A program made the translations under genes and the position numbers. Positions 1-7,337 of a stretch of 28,206 nucleotides of DNA are shown here, in pieces (the stretch's first letter is position 1; each line of letters begins with the position of its first letter). The DNA lies in contig CAZNJT010000009.1 of assembly GCA_964573475.1 (NCBI GenBank), positions 1-28,206 on the forward strand, given 5' to 3'. Source of the DNA: CAVZKK01 sp964573475 (GTDB lineage Archaea; Thermoproteota; Bathyarchaeia; Bathyarchaeales; Bathycorpusculaceae). Under the pieces are notes generated by a model. It was given only the letters and a program-made list of their open reading frames with translations. It was not told where the DNA came from and did no database searches.

Positions 1-2
1 GA

Positions 3-284
3 GAAAGAACATTACTCGCCTTTGCGTATCGTCTGGGGTTAGGTCAGTTAATTATACAGTCTAGAACAGGCCATGGATTAAGCATGCTATTGCTTGATGA
101 ACCAACTGAAAGTCTTGGAAGAGAAGACGGCTCAATAGACCGATTAGCCGAAGCAATAGCAAGGTTCAAAGCCATAGAGCAAATAATAGCAGTAACTCAT
201 AGCGAAGCCTTTGCGGAAAAGGCTGAACATGTTGTAAGACTCGAAAAGGAAGCAGGAATAAGCAAAGTCTCTATTGAAAAGTGA
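3..284 (+). CDS. rad50: DNA double-strand break repair ATPase Rad50, C-terminal fragment (5' end outside window)
   Basis: The open frame enters from the left edge and ends at TGA 282-284. It begins with the tail of an ABC signature (residues ERTLLAFAYRLGLG, probably preceded by SGG outside the window). A Walker B stretch follows (MLLLDEPTESLG), then a His-switch region (VTHSEAF) and the short C-terminal beta-rich tail seen in archaeal Rad50. Rad50 works with Mre11 in the tethering and resection of DNA breaks. An internal ATG at 84 is not the true start, because the frame upstream is open and encodes the signature motif. Another SMC-like ATPase is possible, but the order signature, LLLDEPT, THSEAF and tail fits Rad50 best. 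Convergent with the next gene, 52 bases away. Confidence 0.8.
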   Translation, partial: ERTLLAFAYRLGLGQLIIQSRTGHGLSMLLLDEPTESLGREDGSIDRLAEAIARFKAIEQIIAVTHSEAFAEKAEHVVRLEKEAGISKVSIEK

Positions 285-320
285 CAAGCGTTAAAACAGA
301 TAAAAAGATGGTATGATAAA

Positions 321-331
321 GACAAAAAAAG
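321..331 (-). terminator. Poly-T terminator of the 337-3444 gene
   Basis: Read on the minus strand, CCCC is followed by seven T residues (plus-strand A-run 324-330) just past the stop codon at 337. Oligo-T runs are the usual archaeal terminator. No strong hairpin is seen. Confidence 0.45.
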
Positions 332-336
332 GGGAG

Positions 337-3300
337 CTAGCAGCCGGCGTTGTCATAGCAGATACAGATGTAGGTGACATCATATATGTCTATTAGACCG
401 TATGGTTCGACAAGATCAGCGTCACAGCTCCAGTTAGGATCTCCTGGTTTTGCATTGTAGCAGACACATACGTACGTAACGTCGTATATGTCTACGAGGT
501 GACTGTAGACTATGTCGCCTTCGCATGAGATAATTAGGTAGTTGTCACTGTAGGAATTATCATACACATTGATCTCGTTGTATACAATGCTTGTTTTTGC
601 GAATAACACATATCGTCCTTTTTGCATACCTGTGGCGTCTATGGTGAAGATCAAGACTTTGGTTTCACCAACGCTTATGGATACTGTTTTAGTGCCTACA
701 ACGTAAAAGTTTGTGCCATTCTGCATGCAAAGCGAAACTGTGGTTGTCTCTGCAAAGTCCCCAAGATTTGCAACAGTGACCGTGACGTTTGCCTTTAGTC
801 CCCGGCATAGAACAGTCTTGCACGTGTGCACATTCGTGACCGCCACATCATGGTTCGGGTATGGGAACATGCATGGATAGAGCTTTGAAACAGCAACGCA
901 ATGGAATGGTGCTTGTGTTGGCATTGCGCCCCAAATGAATCCTGCTGCCTCAGAATAGAACCAGATTGCCCCTGCATTGTCTACTGAAGCGCCGTATTTT
1001 CCTGTGAATGTCAAATCGGTTGACTGGACGGCGCCCGGCATCAACCCGACGATTTGTCGGATTGTCCCATCATTCTTTAACAGATAGGTGTTCGTTGGAG
1101 CTACGGCGCCTGTTGCTACGTTGTCACCGTTTTCAGAGATTGCCACAGTGTAGAAGTCCGTGAGCAAATTGCCTGTTGAGTAACTCCAGACTGGAGATGC
1201 ATCTCCACCGTCCCAACCATTGCCGCCATCACTCCAATAGGTTAGGTCGCAACCAACGCCATCACTTGGGTCGTCGTTTACTGATACGACGCTTTCTCCA
1301 CTGCAAGGCATGTCGACTCTTACATAGCCCCCTTTGTTAAGTATCCAGAACCATACGATTGAGCCTGTTCTATCGAACAGGGTGACTGCTGACATCATCG
1401 GATTATACATCACTGGATTTGGATAGACGCTTGCAGCAACGTAGTCTCCATTGCCTGATATTGCGACCCAGAATGCATATAGTTCGTTCAATCCTCCGCA
1501 TGCGGTCCACACGGGCACTCCATCGTTTGGTCCCCAACCTGGCACTCCATCTGTCAGATGCGAGAAGTAGTGGATGAATCCCGTATTGTAGTCTGCGCAT
1601 ATTATGTAGTTGCCGTCTTGTGAAATTCTAACGATAGTCTCTGGAGACCGATCATAGTATATCCAGATAACGTTACCCAACTGGTCAAACAGGAATAGGC
1701 CAGCGGTTGTTGCAGCAGCTATTACGTTGTATCGGTTGTAGTAGTTATACTTGGTGTCGACTGACTTCGACTCAGTGCCCGCAAAGCCTCCATCATAGCT
1801 CTCTGATATGGGCAACTGCGTAGCCCATAAGGGCATGTTGAGCCCTCCGTTGCTTACAGCTTTCGCATCAAAGAAACTAAGCACTCCTGGGCCTTGAGGC
1901 AGACTTCTGCTTCCGGAAACCAAATACTTCGCATCATTATCGAAGGCAACGGAAATGACAGGTGCCGTGGTCGCCCATGTCCATTGCAGGTTGCCGTTGA
2001 AATCCCAACAGTAGACATTTGTGTCTTCGCTGCCTGCAGCTACGAGGCCTGTCTTGCACGAAGTTACAACTGCATACTCGATTTCAGTGTATATAGGTAG
2101 GGTAGGCACGTATTGTCCGTCGCGTGGAATGAATTCGTCTGGAGTGTTCTGGCATGAGGCGAAGTTGTCAATAACGTATTCTGCTGGGTAGTCATAGAAT
2201 CCAAAATGACCACCTGGACTTGGTGACGTCCCGATTGGATAGAAGTCTTGTGAAACATATGCAGCGTCGTTGTGAAGTGTCTCGGGTGGTCCTGTGTGAG
2301 GATGCGGGGGCGGTGGTAACACTATGCCTGGTCCTCCCATCTCTGCAAAGTCTATGTACGGATCGCTCACTGCAAGCATCATGTCCTTCGAGTCAACGCC
2401 TGCGCAGGTCACATAGTGACCGCCGACACGCCAATAGTTGACGCCGTCACCAGTTTGCCAGAAGCCCAAAAGAAGAACTACATCTTGGCACTTTTTGATT
2501 TCATCTTCTATCCAGAAGAAGTCTGGAGCTTGCTGTAGGTGGACATAAAGTTTCCAGTCAAGTCCCTGGCGATGTATGTACTCGTTAAGCCCCATTGTCA
2601 TTTCGTGAACTTCTGTGCCGCAATGCGTATGGCCATATCTTAGGCCGTTGGTATCCATTAGAAGTGCAAGGTCTTCGACGAGATATGGAACATTTAGTGG
2701 GTTATGATCGTCCTTACCTGGGATGTAGGTTTGAACTAGTGGGAAGCCGTCATTTGCGGTTGTTGGAGGTTTGGGGTTTGGTTCGTACTCTGAGTCAAGC
2801 CACCACAAAGAGTTTGCCACTGCTACTGGTCCGCAATAGCTCCAAGTGCCAGCTGGCGGGAACGGGTTTTTCCACATTTGCTGGCCCCATTGTTTCTGGT
2901 CAAAGTCTGGGACGCCGCTTGGAGCATAATCGGAGTATGAAGGTTTGAAGTACCATGTAGTCTGCGAAACCTTTCCATTACCAACCACATCAATAGGGAT
3001 GTATTCACCCTGTGCGTTCTGAAGATAGGCTTCACCTATGGTCATAGGGCTTAGTCCAGCTCCTGTACAATGGAATCGGAAAGCGGCCAGTTTGGCAGTG
3101 CCATTGATTGGTCCTCCTGCGCCTTCGATGACAACATATCCTGAGGTGTCGTCAATCATCTTGAATGTTACTTCGAAAGGAGGACAGGCCGTCACATCCA
3201 GAGCATCTATCTTTGAGGTATCGTAACTTAGCACTACTCCAAAGTAGAAGACATCGAAGAAACTGTCAACATATACGAATACGTCGAAGAATGACTCCAC

Positions 3301-3444
3301 CTGAACTTCTTGAAAAGGTGGGTCAACACGAAGGGTCGTTGGATATGGTGGCGCACTATGCACGTTTATGTTAGCAAATATTGGCATAGTCAACAGCAGA
3401 CAAAGTACTAAAGAGACTGCTATCTTTCTGTTTATTTTCGGCAT
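337..3444 (-). CDS. Secreted multidomain protein: cohesin, C39/papain-like domain, beta-propeller, CARDB, dockerin
   Basis: This 1035-residue protein has a signal peptide (about 1-30, positive end then SLVLCLLLTM). A cohesin-like beta-sandwich follows (about 35-160; GVVLSYDTSKIDALDV, AFRF). Residues 175-365 look like a C39/papain-like peptidase: Cys204 in WSYCGPVAVANSLWWL, His343 in GGHYVTCAGVD and Asp361 in VSDP form a plausible Cys-His-Asp set. About 450-850 is a WD40/PQQ-like propeller with repeated units such as LFDQLGNVIWIYYD and ISENGDNVATG. A CARDB domain covers 863-973. A C-terminal dockerin pair has VDIYDVT at about 984-990 and IDIYDVT at 1018-1024. The first dockerin calcium loop (DIVYSHLVDIYD) has lost the usual Asn and Asp. 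The start is set by AGGAGAAAGG three bases before ATG. Probably surface-exposed; protease activity is inferred from the fold only. Confidence 0.8.
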   Translation of the reverse strand: MPKINRKIAVSLVLCLLLTMPIFANINVHSAPPYPTTLRVDPPFQEVQVESFFDVFVYVDSFFDVFYFGVVLSYDTSKIDALDVTACPPFEVTFKMIDDTSGYVVIEGAGGPINGTAKLAAFRFHCTGAGLSPMTIGEAYLQNAQGEYIPIDVVGNGKVSQTTWYFKPSYSDYAPSGVPDFDQKQWGQQMWKNPFPPAGTWSYCGPVAVANSLWWLDSEYEPNPKPPTTANDGFPLVQTYIPGKDDHNPLNVPYLVEDLALLMDTNGLRYGHTHCGTEVHEMTMGLNEYIHRQGLDWKLYVHLQQAPDFFWIEDEIKKCQDVVLLLGFWQTGDGVNYWRVGGHYVTCAGVDSKDMMLAVSDPYIDFAEMGGPGIVLPPPPHPHTGPPETLHNDAAYVSQDFYPIGTSPSPGGHFGFYDYPAEYVIDNFASCQNTPDEFIPRDGQYVPTLPIYTEIEYAVVTSCKTGLVAAGSEDTNVYCWDFNGNLQWTWATTAPVISVAFDNDAKYLVSGSRSLPQGPGVLSFFDAKAVSNGGLNMPLWATQLPISESYDGGFAGTESKSVDTKYNYYNRYNVIAAATTAGLFLFDQLGNVIWIYYDRSPETIVRISQDGNYIICADYNTGFIHYFSHLTDGVPGWGPNDGVPVWTACGGLNELYAFWVAISGNGDYVAASVYPNPVMYNPMMSAVTLFDRTGSIVWFWILNKGGYVRVDMPCSGESVVSVNDDPSDGVGCDLTYWSDGGNGWDGGDASPVWSYSTGNLLTDFYTVAISENGDNVATGAVAPTNTYLLKNDGTIRQIVGLMPGAVQSTDLTFTGKYGASVDNAGAIWFYSEAAGFIWGAMPTQAPFHCVAVSKLYPCMFPYPNHDVAVTNVHTCKTVLCRGLKANVTVTVANLGDFAETTTVSLCMQNGTNFYVVGTKTVSISVGETKVLIFTIDATGMQKGRYVLFAKTSIVYNEINVYDNSYSDNYLIISCEGDIVYSHLVDIYDVTYVCVCYNAKPGDPNWSCDADLVEPYGLIDIYDVTYICICYDNAGC

Positions 3445-3447
3445 TTT

Positions 3448-3457
3448 CCTTTCTCCT
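3448..3457 (-). promoter_or_regulatory. Shine-Dalgarno site shared by dockerin genes
   Basis: The minus strand reads AGGAGAAAGG, ending three bases before the ATG at 3444. The same ten bases at nearly the same spacing stand before the dockerin genes starting at 13515 and 16153. Confidence 0.75.
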
Positions 3458-3462
3458 CATTT

Positions 3463-3496
3463 TAGTGCAAAAGGGTATTCTATGCCTTTTGCACTA
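3463..3496. promoter_or_regulatory. Perfect 12-bp inverted repeat in the promoter/leader of the 337-3444 gene
   Basis: TAGTGCAAAAGG (3463-3474) is matched exactly by its reverse complement CCTTTTGCACTA (3485-3496) across a 10-base spacer. It lies about 19 bases before the start codon and overlaps the transcription start expected from the TATA-like element at 3507-3515. It could be an operator for a dimeric repressor or an mRNA hairpin beside the ribosome-binding site. Confidence 0.6.
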
Positions 3497-3506
3497 CACA
3501 TATTAT

Positions 3507-3515
3507 CTTTTAAAT
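3507..3515 (-). promoter_or_regulatory. TATA-like element for the 337-3444 gene
   Basis: The minus strand reads ATTTAAAAG, the best AT-rich box upstream of this gene. An archaeal start site about 25 bases downstream would fall near 3486, inside the inverted repeat. Confidence 0.4.
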
Positions 3516-3628
3516 GCTAAAAAAGCTTGTGGATATTACTTCTAGAAAGAGCTTAAGGCATAATTGAAAAATGATATACTGGCCTCTATTCGTTTGATTT
3601 GAAAAGAAACAAACAACACGTTGAGAGT

Positions 3629-4516
3629 CTAATCTGCCTCAACAACTTTATTTTCCAAAATGCCAATTCCTTCAATCTCTATTCTGACCACATCTCCGCT
3701 CTGTAAGAATTTCTGTTGCGGCTTTAACGCAAATCCTACGCCTGCAGGAGTGCCAGTTGCGATAATGTCACATGGTTCCAAGGTCATTACACGACTTAAG
3801 TGACTTATTATTTCGTAAACGTTGAAAACCATGTTTTTAGTTGTTGAATTTTGCCGAAGTTCCTTGTTGACCCATGTGCGAATGGATAAGTTAGACGTGT
3901 CCTGAAGCTGGTTTGTGGTGACTATGTGTGGTCCGGTTGGGGCGAAAGTGTCAAAACTCTTTCCTCTAGTCCATTGTTTATCCTTGAACTGAATGTCTCG
4001 CGCTGAAACGTCGTTTAGTATTGTGTATCCGAAAATGTATGATTTAGCTTTTGAAACTGGAACGTTTTTGGCTTTTCTGCCCATCACAATGGCTAATTCA
4101 GCTTCATAGTCGAGCTGTTTGACAAAGCTTGGTTTAACGATGCTTTCGTTTGGTCCAATTATCGTTGTGTGGGGTTTAATGAAAATTATAGGTTCATCTG
4201 GTATGGTGGCATTTTGTTCTGCGGCATGGTCTCGATAGTTTAAGCCTAAACAAACAATTTTAGGGGGAGAAGGTATCGGCGCCAACAAAGTTATTTCGCT
4301 AACTTTTAAAGAAGCATGTGCAATAGCGTTTTCATTCGCTTTTTTTATTAATTTTTCAGCTTTTTCGACACCTTTTATCCCTAAAGCTATGAAGCCTTCT
4401 AACCGCTCTGGAAATCTCTCGCTCAGATGTTTTGCAAGCCTTGGCAAGCATACTGCTCTGTCTTCTGTTAAAGCACCGTAATGTTCTTCTTTGTCGCGAT
4501 AGCGAACTAGTCTCAA
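3629..4516 (-). CDS. Fumarylacetoacetate hydrolase (FAH) family protein
   Basis: 295 residues, the usual length for the short FAH family, whose members hydrolyse or isomerise acylpyruvates and related 2-oxo acids using a divalent metal. The family hallmarks are in order: KIVCLGLNYRDHAAE (about 86-100); LDYEAELAIV with metal ligands Glu138 and Glu140; NDVSARD with Asp169; RGKSFDTFAPTGP with Lys186; and the C-terminal IIATGTPAGVG and LENKV stretches. The substrate cannot be read from the sequence; acylpyruvase, oxaloacetate decarboxylase-like and homoprotocatechuate-pathway isomerase activities all occur in the family. Translation starts at a TTG (4514-4516) behind GGAAGGAT. The gene follows the Nif3-like gene by 15 bases and is very probably cotranscribed with it. 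Confidence 0.85.
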   Translation of the reverse strand: MRLVRYRDKEEHYGALTEDRAVCLPRLAKHLSERFPERLEGFIALGIKGVEKAEKLIKKANENAIAHASLKVSEITLLAPIPSPPKIVCLGLNYRDHAAEQNATIPDEPIIFIKPHTTIIGPNESIVKPSFVKQLDYEAELAIVMGRKAKNVPVSKAKSYIFGYTILNDVSARDIQFKDKQWTRGKSFDTFAPTGPHIVTTNQLQDTSNLSIRTWVNKELRQNSTTKNMVFNVYEIISHLSRVMTLEPCDIIATGTPAGVGFALKPQQKFLQSGDVVRIEIEGIGILENKVVEAD

Positions 4517-4531
4517 GGCTAAATCCTTCCT

Positions 4532-5347
4532 TTAGCTTGGGATAACGCCAATACTTGTCACGGAGATATTTCTTTTTTCCATTTCCTTAATTAACGGGTT
4601 TATGCCTACGGAATCGCTTGCAATATGCCCAGTAACAATGAGATTGCCTGCGCCCTCAGTTTTTAGTTTTTCTAAATCTCCTGCGCTTATGTGAATATAT
4701 ACAACTGTTCCGATGCCGTGTTTGAAGTATGTTTTTGCAATTTCGTAACCGCCATTAGTTCCAGCTCCATGTGAAACGACAACTTTTCCTGCGGGATTTT
4801 CAGGTTTTCCAAGTCGAATCTTGATATCGGTTACCGCCTTTTTGAATTCAGCTATCTCGTTCAGAGCGGAAACCACTTCTTGCACTTTGGATTCCTTTCT
4901 GGTTCTGCTGTTAATCTGTTCGCTCATTATTTTTCTTCCAACTTCATCTAGGGGCGTGTGTATGTTCATGTAGGGCATTTTCAAAAGCTTTGCAACATCC
5001 ACGGCTTGAGCATAGTTTCGTGTATGTGCTTCCACTTCTAATTGTTCAAGCTTTTTCTTAACAGTTTTTTCTGCTTCTTCCACGGGAACTCCTGCCGCAA
5101 CCATTTGTTGAATGTGCCTCTTGAAAACTTGATGGAAGTTTATGGCTGCGGTTCCGCCTGGCGGATGATGAGCAATCACAGCATCATAACCTAACTGTGT
5201 GGCAAGCAAAAGCTCTGCGACACCAACATCTATGCCAAACAGGGCTTTTCTAATGTTGTCACCGCTTACGTATACAGCGCTGTCTTCTGGAACTTCCTTT
5301 AGTCCCGCAAGTTTCAAAGATAGCTTCATAATTTCTTCAGTATTCAT
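4532..5347 (-). CDS. Nif3-like (NIF3/DUF34) dinuclear metal-site protein
   Basis: 271 residues, typical of the short NIF3/DUF34 family without the inserted PII-like domain. Metal-ligand motifs are visible at the expected places: AHHPP (His60, His61), NIHTPLDEVG (His130, Asp134) and the C-terminal GHIASDSVGIN (His241, Asp245). The glycine-rich GAGTNGGY (195-201 region) is also typical. The biochemical role of the family is unsettled; GTP cyclohydrolase I type 2 activity and metal-insertion roles have been proposed, so only the family name is given. ATG start behind AGGTGA. First gene of a probable pair with the FAH-family gene. Confidence 0.8.
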   Translation of the reverse strand: MNTEEIMKLSLKLAGLKEVPEDSAVYVSGDNIRKALFGIDVGVAELLLATQLGYDAVIAHHPPGGTAAINFHQVFKRHIQQMVAAGVPVEEAEKTVKKKLEQLEVEAHTRNYAQAVDVAKLLKMPYMNIHTPLDEVGRKIMSEQINSRTRKESKVQEVVSALNEIAEFKKAVTDIKIRLGKPENPAGKVVVSHGAGTNGGYEIAKTYFKHGIGTVVYIHISAGDLEKLKTEGAGNLIVTGHIASDSVGINPLIKEMEKRNISVTSIGVIPS

Positions 5348-5393
5348 TGCATCTTCACCTTTAATTCTTGAAACATTGTTAGTATTAGTTTCG

Positions 5394-5405
5394 TTTACAC
5401 GTAAA
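5394..5405. promoter_or_regulatory. TTTAC-N2-GTAAA dyad upstream of the Nif3-like gene
   Basis: TTTACACGTAAA, 47 bases before the Nif3-like start codon. The same half-sites recur at 5625-5639 in front of EamA. Possible operator; short enough to be chance. Confidence 0.3.
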
Positions 5406-5624
5406 AAATGTGACGGTGGCTTTGTGAAATATTTTGACCTTAACTATCCTTTCGCTTTTGCTCTCTACGAGACTAGACCCTCCCTTATATATAGGTTGAA
5501 CTTCTCGTCTATTTGCCATAGGACTTGTCCACAGAGAAGCGCTGATAAGAAATCAGTAAAATTGTTATGTAATTAGAAAAGAGGGGTTTTGCGGGAGATG
5601 TTTCCAATAAGTGGAGCTAAAAAC

Positions 5625-5639
5625 TTTACTTATAGTAAA
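5625..5639 (+). promoter_or_regulatory. EamA promoter TATA box inside a TTTAC-N5-GTAAA dyad
   Basis: TTTACTTATAGTAAA. The central CTTATAGT is a plausible TATA box, putting the start site near 5660, about 13 bases before the ATG at 5673. A protein binding the dyad would compete with TBP. Confidence 0.4.
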
Positions 5640-5672
5640 TACGTCAATTGAAAAGTAAAAAGGGCATCTAGA

Positions 5673-6581
5673 ATGCGTGTGAGAACAAGAAAACTGGCTT
5701 TAACAGAAGGCATAACAGCTGGCGTCCTCTTTGGAACAGCAGCCATCTTCATAAGGTTTCTGCAAAACTTGGACGCATTCTCCATAGCCTTCTGGCGGTT
5801 AATAATCGCTTGCTTAGCCTTGGCTATGATATTGATGGTTCTTGGGAAATCGTTCCACCTTAACCTTGTTAGAAAAAATCTAAAGGAACTTTTCATCCTC
5901 AGTTTTTTCCTCAGCTTGCATTTTATATTCTTCATATCTGCGGTAAAGGATACAACAATCTTAAATGCAACGGTTCTTGTCAACACATCCCCCATTTTCT
6001 CAATGTTTGTCTCAAGTTTCCTCTTCAAGCTTAAGCCATCTCGCCTAGCAATTTTGGGCTTAACGATATCATTCATAGGCGTATGCGTTATTGCTTGTAC
6101 TGAGACCATAACGGCAAATGCAAACACTCAATCAGAAATCTTTTCTGGAAACTTAAAAGGTGATTTGGAAGCTGTTTTAGCTGCCTTGGTTGAATCCTTT
6201 TATCTTAATTATGGTCGGAAAATCAGGAATCAAATGACTATACTTTCTACAATGTTTCCGATTTATATGCTGACAGCCGTTATTGTAGGAGTGTTAAGCA
6301 TACCAGCCACGAACAAAATTTTAACATTGCCAACTGAAACAGCAATTATCCTTCCACTAGTGGGCTTAGGCATACTGCCAACGGCAATAGCCCATACACT
6401 TTATTTTTCTTCTTTATCAAACCTGAAATCCTTCGAAACCGCAACAATGGCTTTGCTTGAACCCGTTGGTGCAACGTTTTTAGGCATAATCCTATTCCAA
6501 GAAATACCTCAATATCTATTCGTTTTCGGCGCTACTTTGATTTTGCTAGGAATCATTTTTATTGTTAAAGAGAAAAGCTGA
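5673..6581 (+). CDS. EamA/DMT-superfamily permease (drug/metabolite transporter)
   Basis: 302 residues with about ten hydrophobic helices arranged as two repeated halves, the standard EamA (DUF6, RhaT-like) layout. Repeat 1 starts GITAGVLFGTAAIFIRFLQ and repeat 2 starts at about 165 (GDLEAVLAALVESFYLNYGRK). The motif ATVLVNTSPIFSMFVS near residue 100 and the late ALLEPVGATFLGIILFQE (about 258-275) are the best-known family signatures. Members export or import amino acids, sugars or nucleosides; the substrate is not predictable here. The start is ATG with a weak AAGGGC ribosome site. It reads away from the Nif3-like gene and is followed 70 bases later by a small gene on the same strand. Confidence 0.88.
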   Translation: MRVRTRKLALTEGITAGVLFGTAAIFIRFLQNLDAFSIAFWRLIIACLALAMILMVLGKSFHLNLVRKNLKELFILSFFLSLHFIFFISAVKDTTILNATVLVNTSPIFSMFVSSFLFKLKPSRLAILGLTISFIGVCVIACTETITANANTQSEIFSGNLKGDLEAVLAALVESFYLNYGRKIRNQMTILSTMFPIYMLTAVIVGVLSIPATNKILTLPTETAIILPLVGLGILPTAIAHTLYFSSLSNLKSFETATMALLEPVGATFLGIILFQEIPQYLFVFGATLILLGIIFIVKEKS

Positions 6582-6651
6582 AAGTGTTCAAGTTTGACGA
6601 AATAATAAAAAAGGACAAATAGGTATTAATGTGCTAAAATGAGTTGAGACA

Positions 6652-7041
6652 ATGAAGATTAATGAAAAAATATCGAAGGCTCTGAAATCTGCCACAACCC
6701 ACTTAGAAAATTCAATGTTGGCGTTAAACAAAAAAGATGAAAACTCATTTGCTGATAGCCTCTGGCATGTTGCAGCAGAACTGGAATACATACTCTTCCT
6801 ATTTTCAATAACATTTCCAAACGAAAGCGACCTATCGAGGTGGAAGCCAAACCCTGAACTTAAAAGTGAAACTGGTTCAATGCTGGTGGATGTGGGGAAT
6901 TTGCTAAACGAAGCTGAAAGGTTTGTTGTGAACGAAAGGTTGCTAGACGCCTACAAGAGTGCTTACATTGCAAGACATTGTATACTTAAGGTTCAGGAAG
7001 ACCTTGCTAAAAAGAAACGTGAGATGCTCAAAAAGAAATAG
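6652..7041 (+). CDS. Small helical protein of unknown function
   Basis: 129 residues, rich in charged amino acids and predicted almost wholly helical: KISKALKSATTHLENSMLAL, SLWHVAAELEYILFLFSI and SMLVDVGNLLNEAERFVVNE read as successive amphipathic helices, ending in a very basic tail (AKKKREMLKKK). I do not recognise the family. It lacks a signal peptide or clear membrane helix, so it is probably cytosolic; the basic tail could bind nucleic acid. ATG start, no strong ribosome site. Its stop lies only three bases from the stop of the convergent eL22 gene. Confidence 0.65.
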   Translation: MKINEKISKALKSATTHLENSMLALNKKDENSFADSLWHVAAELEYILFLFSITFPNESDLSRWKPNPELKSETGSMLVDVGNLLNEAERFVVNERLLDAYKSAYIARHCILKVQEDLAKKKREMLKKK

Positions 7042-7044
7042 TAA

Positions 7045-7326
7045 CTATTCTTCTTCAGCAGTTTTCTTCTCCTTAATCATCAAAGTGTTTTCTTCTTTGC
7101 CTATTACTCTGAAATAATCTTTTAGTTCGTTTTTGTGTAGAAACTTTCTTAGAAGCACTCGTAGATATTTTTTGGAAATATTCGTCTCTTCACCTTTTAC
7201 GGTTATTATGTCTGTTGTTGTTTCAACTTCCGCTTTCGTTTTTTCTTTTAAGAAGCCAGCCAACTCTTTGATTAAGTCGCTTCCTTCACTTTTCAGTTCA
7301 GATATGTTAATTCTTGTTTCGGCCAT
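7045..7326 (-). CDS. rpl22e: Ribosomal protein eL22-like (L22e)
   Basis: 93 residues. The central and C-terminal part matches the eukaryotic large-subunit protein L22e well: ITVKGEETNISKKYLRVLLRKFLHKNELKDYFRVIG corresponds to the family core (ITV, then [24 protein letters not shown] in animals, from memory). The N-terminal ISELKSEGSDLIKELAGFLKEK corresponds to the first helix, and the end is a charged acidic/basic tail. L22e is an RNA-binding protein on the large-subunit surface near the exit tunnel in eukaryotes. Archaeal copies are uncommon in well-studied lineages. ATG start behind AGGTGA. It lies 11 bases after the DUF47 gene, so it is probably the last gene of a transporter operon, an unusual place for a ribosomal protein. 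Confidence 0.8.
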   Translation of the reverse strand: MAETRINISELKSEGSDLIKELAGFLKEKTKAEVETTTDIITVKGEETNISKKYLRVLLRKFLHKNELKDYFRVIGKEENTLMIKEKKTAEEE

Positions 7327-7337
7327 ACATATTCACC

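Larger units (their letters stand above)
5348..5672. other. Divergent intergenic region between the Nif3-like and EamA genes
   Basis: 325 bases with no convincing gene. It holds a strong AT box TTATATATA (5485-5493) that could serve either strand, a small hairpin CTGAT-AAGAA-ATCAG (5541-5555), and two similar dyads with TTTAC/GTAAA half-sites (5394-5405 and 5625-5639), listed separately. Confidence 0.6.

Noticed and set aside
2595..2948. 117-codon frame opposite the C39/propeller protein
   Set aside because: Antisense to a well-supported secreted protein, with basic low-quality composition.
5199..5576. 125-codon plus-strand frame over the Nif3-like start and the intergenic region
   Set aside because: Its first half is antisense to the Nif3-like gene and the rest has no domain or ribosome site.
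6659..6850. Minus-strand frame opposite the small helical protein
   Set aside because: Antisense shadow; the plus-strand gene has better helical periodicity and charge distribution.
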